Positions 13,042 through 17,108 of a stretch of 17,108 bases of DNA are shown here, piece after piece (position 1 is the first letter of the stretch; each line of letters begins with the position of its first letter). The stretch covers positions 1 through 17,108 of the forward strand of contig SFFE01000023.1 in assembly GCA_004556965.1 (NCBI GenBank), written 5' to 3'. A program made the position numbers and the translations under genes. The DNA comes from Clostridiales bacterium (GTDB lineage: Bacteria; Bacillota; Clostridia; Oscillospirales; Oscillospiraceae). The notes beneath the pieces were generated by a model that saw only the letters and a program-made list of their open reading frames with translations, did no database searches and had not been told where the DNA came from.

Positions 13042-13550
13042 AGCGCGGCGAGCGCGTCGTCGTAGTATTTCTTGGTGCGGCTATCGAAGCAGACCATGCG
13101 CACGCGCTCGATCTCCGGGTGTTCGGCCAGATACGCCGCGATGGTGCGGATGGCGATGGGCGCGGCCTGGTCGAGCGGGAAGCCGTAGATGCCGGTGCTG
13201 ATGGACGGGAAGTCCACGGTCTTGCAGCCGTTTTCACTGGCGCGCTTCAGGCAGTTGCGGTAGCAGCTCGCAAGCAGCTCCGGCTCGTTGCGCTTGCCGC
13301 CGCTCCAGCGCGGGCCGGGCGTATGGATGACATGCCTGGCCGGCAGGCGGTAGCCCTTGGTGATCTTGGCCTCGCCCGTCGGGCAGCCGTTCAGCGTGCG
13401 GCACTCCTCGAGCAGCTCGCGGCCGGCGGCCATGTGGATCGCGCCGTCCACGCCGCCGCCGCCCAGCAGCGAGCAGTTCGCAGCGTTGACGATGGCATCC
13501 ACCTCAGACTTTGTGATGTCGCCCTGAATGACTTCTATGCGGTCTTTCAT
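13038..13550 (-). CDS. Macro-domain protein (O-acetyl-ADP-ribose deacetylase-like)
   Basis: Macro domains bind ADP-ribose; the MacroD/YmdB type hydrolyses O-acetyl-ADP-ribose and mono-ADP-ribosyl esters. The 170-residue product is essentially the domain alone. It has GDITKSEVDAIVNAAN (10-25), the GGGGVDGAIH loop (30-39) with the substrate-site asparagine and aspartate of active MacroD proteins, and FPSISTGIYGFP. The motif usually written IHTVGP is IHTPGPRW here. The ATG at 13550 has a perfect AGGAGG site. It is the first gene of the overlapping four-gene set and follows clpE by 93 bases. Confidence 0.93.
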   Translation of the reverse strand: MKDRIEVIQGDITKSEVDAIVNAANCSLLGGGGVDGAIHMAAGRELLEECRTLNGCPTGEAKITKGYRLPARHVIHTPGPRWSGGKRNEPELLASCYRNCLKRASENGCKTVDFPSISTGIYGFPLDQAAPIAIRTIAAYLAEHPEIERVRMVCFDSRTKKYYDDALAAL

Positions 13551-13574
13551 GATCGTTTCCTCCTCTAGCCGGCA

Positions 13575-13625
13575 GGACGCATGCCTTTGGCTGCGTCCCG
13601 CTTCTGTTTTTCACGGCGCGCCGTG
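13575..13625. other. Hairpin and palindrome in the clpE-macro gap
   Basis: GGACGCA (13575-13581) pairs with TGCGTCC (13592-13598), and CACGGCGCGCCGTG (13612-13625) is a perfect 14-bp palindrome. Neither is followed by a U-run in the leftward direction, so they are not standard terminators for clpE. They may stabilise mRNA ends or be an operator. Confidence 0.4.
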
Positions 13626-13643
13626 CGCGCATAAGGTTTTATT

Positions 13644-15959
13644 TCAGGCTTCCAGCGTGACCTCGATCGCTCCTTCCGGGGCGGTGAGGCGCACGGACGC
13701 CGCATGCGCGCGGCGCTCGACGACCTTGGCCGCGATTGCGTCCTCGACCTCCTTCTGGATCAGGCGGCAGAGGTTGCGCGCGCCATACGTCTCGCTGAAG
13801 CTCTTTTTCACAAGGGCGTCCACCACGGCGTCGTCCCACGCAAGGGTCATGCCGCGCTCCGCCATCGTGTCGCGCAGCTCTGTGAGCATCAGCCCCGCGA
13901 TGGCGCGGAAGTTCTCCTCTGTAAGACGATTGAAATACACGATCTCGTCCACACGGTTGATGAATTCCGGGCGCAAAAACTCGTTGAGCGCCTTCATGAC
14001 GCGCTCGCGCGTCTGGTCGTTCACGGTCATGCCGAAGCCCAGCGCGCCGGTTTTCGAATTGCTGCCCGCGTTCGTGGTCATGATGATGACAGCGTTTTCA
14101 AAATTCACGGTGCGACCCTGCGCATCGGTGATGCGGCCGTCGTCGAGGATCTGCAGCAGGATGTTCAGCACGTCCGGGTGCGCCTTTTCGATCTCATCGA
14201 AGAGCACGACGGAATACGGCTTGCGGCGGATCTTCTCCGTAAGCTGTCCGGCCTCGTCATACCCCACGTAACCCGGAGGCGAGCCGATCAGACGCGAGAC
14301 GGAGAATTTCTCCATGAACTCCGACATATCCAGCCGGATGAGCGACTCCGGCGAGTCGAAGAGGTCGGCCGCGAGCCGCTTGACCAGCTCTGTCTTGCCA
14401 ACGCCGGTGCCGCCGACGAAGATGAAGCTCACGGGCTTGCGCTTGGCCTGCAGGCCGACGCGGCTGCGCCGGATGGCGGCGCACACGGCGTCCACCGCCT
14501 CGTCCTGCCCGACGACGTGCGCCTTGAGCCGGTCGTTCAGCTTTGCCAGACGCTCAAACTCATCCTCGCGGATGCTGGAAGCAGGGATCTTCGTCCACAT
14601 CTCGATGATGCGCGCGAGATTCTCCGCCGTCAGTTCCGGGCGGCCCTTCGCCTTGAGCTGCGTCAGCTCGTCATGGAGCTGCAGGCTGCGGCTGCGCAAC
14701 TCCGCCATGCGTTCGTAATGCTCGTTTTCCGCATCCTGCATCAAAAGCTCGCGCTCGCGGTCATAGTCCGCAAGCTCTTTTTCAATCTCCTCGCGGCGCG
14801 CCAGATCCGGATTTTTCAGGTTCACGTCCGAGCACGCCTCGTCGATCAGGTCGATGGCCTTGTCGGGCAGGAAGCGGTCGGTGATATACCGCTCGCTGAG
14901 CAGCACGGCCTGACGGCACATCTCGTCCGTAATCGTCACGTCGTGGAAGTCCTCGTAATAATGGCGGATGCCCTTGAGGATCTCCACGCTGTCGTCGAGC
15001 GACGGCTCCGTGACCGTTACGGGCTGGAAGCGGCGCTCAAGCGCGGAGTCCTTTTCGATGTGCTTGCGGTATTCGGTGAACGTCGTCGCGCCGATGACCT
15101 GAATCTCTCCGCGCGAGAGGGCGGGCTTGAGGATGTTGGCGGCGTTCATGCTGCCCTCGGCGTCGCCCGCGCCGACGATGTTGTGCACCTCGTCGATGAC
15201 GAGGATGACGTTGCCGACCTTACGGATGTCGTCGATGAGTCCCTTCATGCGGCTCTCGAACTGGCCGCGAAACTGCGTGCCAGCCACGAGCGCCGTCAGG
15301 TCGAGGAGATAAACCTCCTTGTCGCGCAGCTTATAGGGCACGTCGCCCGCCGCGATGCGCTGCGCCAGTCCCTCGGCGATGGCCGTCTTGCCAACGCCCG
15401 GTTCGCCGATGAGGCAGGGGTTGTTCTTCTGCCGGCGGTTGAGGATCTGGATGACGCGCTCCAGCTCCTCGGCGCGGCCGATCATGCTGTCAAGCTTGCC
15501 GTCGCGGGCGCGCGCGGTGAGGTTGATGCAGTAACTGTCAAGGAACTTGTGCTTGCGGGGCTGCTCCTTGCCGTCGCGGGCGGGGGGCGTCTCCTTCGGC
15601 GGGCGGGTCTCGCCGCTCTGGTCGTTCACGGGCTGCATGCTGCTGTTGCCAAACAGCCGGTTCAAAAACGGGAAGGTCGCGGTCTTGCCGTCGTCCTCCT
15701 CGTCGCCGTCCGCATCGCCGCCGGCGAGATCGGGCAGCTCCTCGGCGTTACGGAACATCTCCATCATGTCTCCGGTGATGCTCTCCAGATCGTCGTCGCT
15801 GAGGCCCATTTTCTCGATCACGTCATCCACGGGCTTGATGTGCAGCTCGCGCGCGCACTTGAGACAAAGTCCCTCGTTGCGCGATTCGTTGTTTTCAATT
15901 CGGGTAATAAAGATGACCGCCATGTTTTTCTTACAGCGGGCACACAAAGTAGGCTGCAT
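13644..15959 (-). CDS. clpE: ClpE-like AAA+ unfoldase (zinc-finger Clp ATPase)
   Basis: The 771-residue protein is a two-ring-domain Clp ATPase that unfolds substrates for ClpP. It starts with a four-cysteine zinc finger (C6, C9, C32, C35) in place of the usual Clp N-domain, which marks ClpE rather than ClpC. An acidic, low-complexity linker (80-135) follows. AAA+ module 1 has Walker A GEPGVGKT (185-192) and VILVIDEVHN. A short charged M-region of the type REEIEKELADYDRERELLM comes next. Module 2 has GGTGVGKT (516-523) and VVLFDEIEKAH. The LGF in GALGFGMT is a likely ClpP-docking tripeptide. AGGAG precedes the ATG. No clear CtsR double site was found in the promoter. Confidence 0.92.
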   Translation of the reverse strand: MQPTLCARCKKNMAVIFITRIENNESRNEGLCLKCARELHIKPVDDVIEKMGLSDDDLESITGDMMEMFRNAEELPDLAGGDADGDEEDDGKTATFPFLNRLFGNSSMQPVNDQSGETRPPKETPPARDGKEQPRKHKFLDSYCINLTARARDGKLDSMIGRAEELERVIQILNRRQKNNPCLIGEPGVGKTAIAEGLAQRIAAGDVPYKLRDKEVYLLDLTALVAGTQFRGQFESRMKGLIDDIRKVGNVILVIDEVHNIVGAGDAEGSMNAANILKPALSRGEIQVIGATTFTEYRKHIEKDSALERRFQPVTVTEPSLDDSVEILKGIRHYYEDFHDVTITDEMCRQAVLLSERYITDRFLPDKAIDLIDEACSDVNLKNPDLARREEIEKELADYDRERELLMQDAENEHYERMAELRSRSLQLHDELTQLKAKGRPELTAENLARIIEMWTKIPASSIREDEFERLAKLNDRLKAHVVGQDEAVDAVCAAIRRSRVGLQAKRKPVSFIFVGGTGVGKTELVKRLAADLFDSPESLIRLDMSEFMEKFSVSRLIGSPPGYVGYDEAGQLTEKIRRKPYSVVLFDEIEKAHPDVLNILLQILDDGRITDAQGRTVNFENAVIIMTTNAGSNSKTGALGFGMTVNDQTRERVMKALNEFLRPEFINRVDEIVYFNRLTEENFRAIAGLMLTELRDTMAERGMTLAWDDAVVDALVKKSFSETYGARNLCRLIQKEVEDAIAAKVVERRAHAASVRLTAPEGAIEVTLEA

Positions 15960-16005
15960 AGTTGTTCTCCTGTCAAATTCAATGCTGTTGGTTCACGATC
16001 TATAA

Positions 16006-16034
16006 TATTAATATGATATTATATACGATTTCAA
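16006..16034 (-). promoter_or_regulatory. Probable clpE promoter
   Basis: The 88-bp cvpA-clpE gap contains a very AT-rich stretch (16001-16031). On the minus strand TTGAAA (16034-16029) lies 17 bases before TTAATA (16011-16006). A perfect TATAAT also lies at 16023-16018 but without a good -35. The exact promoter is uncertain, but an independent start for clpE is likely. Confidence 0.45.
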
Positions 16035-16047
16035 AGTCTCGATGATA

Positions 16048-16764
16048 TCAGATCCCGACGCCGAGCGTGATAAAGTCAATCCACAGGAATATTTTTGCCA
16101 AGAAGGTATGGGAAAGCGTGTCGCGGCCGATCAGAATGCCGAGAAACTGCAGCGCCCAGCACAGCAGCACGCAGTAGGTCACGCCGTTGACCGCGCCGAC
16201 GATCACGCCGCCGACATCGTCCAGTTTCTCCTTTTCGGGGATCTTAAAGGTAAGGTTGGGCAGATTTCCGATGGCGAGCAGCAAAATCAAAATCAAAACG
16301 AAGCCCAGAATGATGACGCCGACATAGGCGATCCGCTCGCAGAACACCTCCACGATGGCGCTGCTGAGGTCGGTTTTCTGCACCTCGGCGTACTCCTGCG
16401 CCTCCTGCGCCATCTGCTCAGCCGGCCCGTCATAGATGCCGACAGCGCGGAACGCTGCCGCGCAGAAATCATCCGTCAGCTCCGGATTCTGCGCCAGTGC
16501 GTCGGCCGCGGACAAGCCCGCGTCGTTCAGCCCCAGCTCCGGCATGGCCACATCGTCGATCTGCCGCTCCACGTAGCCCTCAGCGAACGGGCGCAGCACG
16601 GTGACCAGCTCGTTCGAGAATGCCGCCGACAGCAGGCACGCCAGATACAGCGACGCCACGATTGCGACCAGATTCGCCGTGCTCAGGATGAATCCGCGTT
16701 TGTAGCCGCCCCACGCGGCAAACAGGATTACCAGCACAAAAATCACGCTTAAAATGATACTCAT
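16048..16764 (-). CDS. CvpA-family membrane protein
   Basis: The 238-residue product has two N-terminal membrane helices (about 3-20 and 28-48), a soluble acidic segment of about 90 residues, and two more membrane regions (about 142-166 and 185-215). The GGYKRGF motif after the first helix is characteristic of CvpA proteins, a family linked to envelope integrity and, in E. coli, colicin V production. The biochemical role is not known. The ATG at 16764 was chosen because the membrane helix starts there; the longer frame to 16944 runs through hairpin repeats. Its ribosome site (AGAGAG) is weak. It precedes clpE on the same strand. Confidence 0.83.
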   Translation of the reverse strand: MSIILSVIFVLVILFAAWGGYKRGFILSTANLVAIVASLYLACLLSAAFSNELVTVLRPFAEGYVERQIDDVAMPELGLNDAGLSAADALAQNPELTDDFCAAAFRAVGIYDGPAEQMAQEAQEYAEVQKTDLSSAIVEVFCERIAYVGVIILGFVLILILLLAIGNLPNLTFKIPEKEKLDDVGGVIVGAVNGVTYCVLLCWALQFLGILIGRDTLSHTFLAKIFLWIDFITLGVGI

Positions 16765-16826
16765 ATTGTGTTTCTCTCTTTCTCTATTTGCAACTGTGGG
16801 ACACAGGGGGCATACCTGAATGCGAA

Positions 16827-16872
16827 ACGGGGTGCTAGTTTGTTTGAGGCGACACGTTACGCACCCCGTGTC
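16827..16872. other. Mutually exclusive hairpins upstream of cvpA
   Basis: ACGGGGTGC (16827-16835) can pair with GCACCCCGT (16861-16869). Alternatively GACACG (16851-16856) can pair with CGTGTC (16867-16872), using some of the same bases. The two folds exclude each other. There is no gene in 16765-17108. Confidence 0.4.
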
Positions 16873-16873
16873 C

Positions 16874-16953
16874 TCGAACCGAAGCCCAGCGCAGCGGGCA
16901 AGGTGAATTGCCGCGTAGCGGCAAGAGAAAGTGGTCTGGACCATTCGGTTCGA
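16874..16953. other. Cloverleaf-like multi-hairpin structure
   Basis: An outer 10-bp stem, TCGAACCGAA (16874-16883) with TTCGGTTCGA (16944-16953), encloses three hairpins. These are GCCC/GGGC (16884-16899), TTGCCGC/GCGGCAA (16908-16924) and TGGT/ACCA (16932-16943). It is not a tRNA: arm lengths, anticodon stem and T-loop do not fit. Strand and function are undetermined. Confidence 0.5.
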
Positions 16954-16967
16954 TCAGGAAGAACGGG

Positions 16968-17087
16968 GAAGCGGATAACGTCCAAACGGACTCGCCCCAT
17001 TCCGCTTCTCGGGCAAGCCGGAAAGCTCCACATCCGCTCCTCCGTTTCTCCTCGCAAAACCGAAACGATGTTTCGGTTTTGAAAGGA
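16968..17087. repeat. Third CTCCACATCC-hairpin unit, with preceding hairpin
   Basis: A nested hairpin, GAAGCGGA/TCCGCTTC (16968-16975 with 17001-17008) around GTCC/GGAC, is followed by GGAAAGCTCCACATCC (motif at 17026-17035) and the unit's hairpin. That hairpin pairs TCCT/AGGA (17049-17052 with 17084-17087), has an internal loop cg/aa, and then CAAAACCGAAAC/GTTTCGGTTTTG (17055-17066 with 17070-17081). It is the same architecture as unit 2 at 10811-10882 with compensatory changes. The repeat may continue beyond the window edge. Confidence 0.7.
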
Positions 17088-17108
17088 CGAGCAGCAAAGC
17101 GAACGAGT

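Noticed and set aside
13575..13598. Terminator for clpE
   Set aside because: The stem has a T-run only on the plus-strand side, which is the wrong direction for clpE.
15961..15990. CtsR operator upstream of clpE
   Set aside because: Only a single TGTCAAA-like half site is present; the tandem heptamer repeat of CtsR sites is not found.
13704..16016. 770-residue frame on the plus strand opposite clpE
   Set aside because: It is an antisense shadow of a GC-rich gene. It has no family motif and its composition is typical of reversed codons.
16874..16953. tRNA gene
   Set aside because: The cloverleaf lacks a 7-bp acceptor with CCA-type end, a 5-bp anticodon arm with 7-base loop, and the TTCRANY T-loop.

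Overview
The window is GC-rich and looks like a chromosomal segment of a spore-forming Clostridia member, probably of the Oscillospiraceae type. The reasons are a SpoIIR homologue, an MEP-pathway gene (ispE), Shine-Dalgarno sites of the GGAGG type, TTG/GTG starts and a ClpE-type chaperone. The taxon is inferred from gene content only; there is no rRNA or tRNA here. No phage, plasmid, CRISPR or intact transposase gene was seen.

Layout. Positions 178-3206 (minus strand) carry spoIIR, ispE and an apgM-type phosphoglycerate mutase/homoserine kinase candidate. Positions 3207-3454 are a divergent promoter region. Positions 3455-10668 (plus strand) are a complete F1Fo ATP synthase operon in the order atpI-atpB(a)-atpE(c)-atpF(b)-[b/delta/alpha fusion]-atpG(gamma)-atpD(beta)-atpC(epsilon). 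Positions 10669-11099 are a gene-free stretch with hairpin repeats and an AT-rich block. Positions 11100-16764 (minus strand) hold cvpA, clpE, and then four genes joined by 4-nt start/stop overlaps: macro domain, RluD-type pseudouridine synthase, rhomboid and DUF523. Positions 16765-17108 are again gene-free and full of hairpins.

The most striking gene is at 5457-7718. It is one uninterrupted 753-residue frame that reads as a membrane-anchored b-type stalk, then only the C-terminal domain of subunit delta, then a complete alpha subunit. No separate atpH or atpA exists in the operon, and the delta N-terminal domain, which normally grips the alpha N-termini, has no room. Covalent joining may replace it. 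Because alpha is present three times per enzyme and the peripheral stalk once, this raises a stoichiometry problem. An in-frame GTG at 6207 could make free alpha.

The second notable layer is non-coding. A roughly 190-nt element occurs twice, in the apgM-ispE gap and in the atpB-atpE gap, in the same orientation relative to its flanking genes. Its stems are conserved by compensatory base changes around an identical loop. A different family, marked by CTCCACATCC followed by a hairpin with a conserved internal loop, occurs twice in tandem after atpC and once near the right edge. A 163-bp fold-back element with 21-bp perfect terminal inverted repeats separates the fusion gene from atpG, and a cloverleaf-like set of hairpins lies upstream of cvpA.
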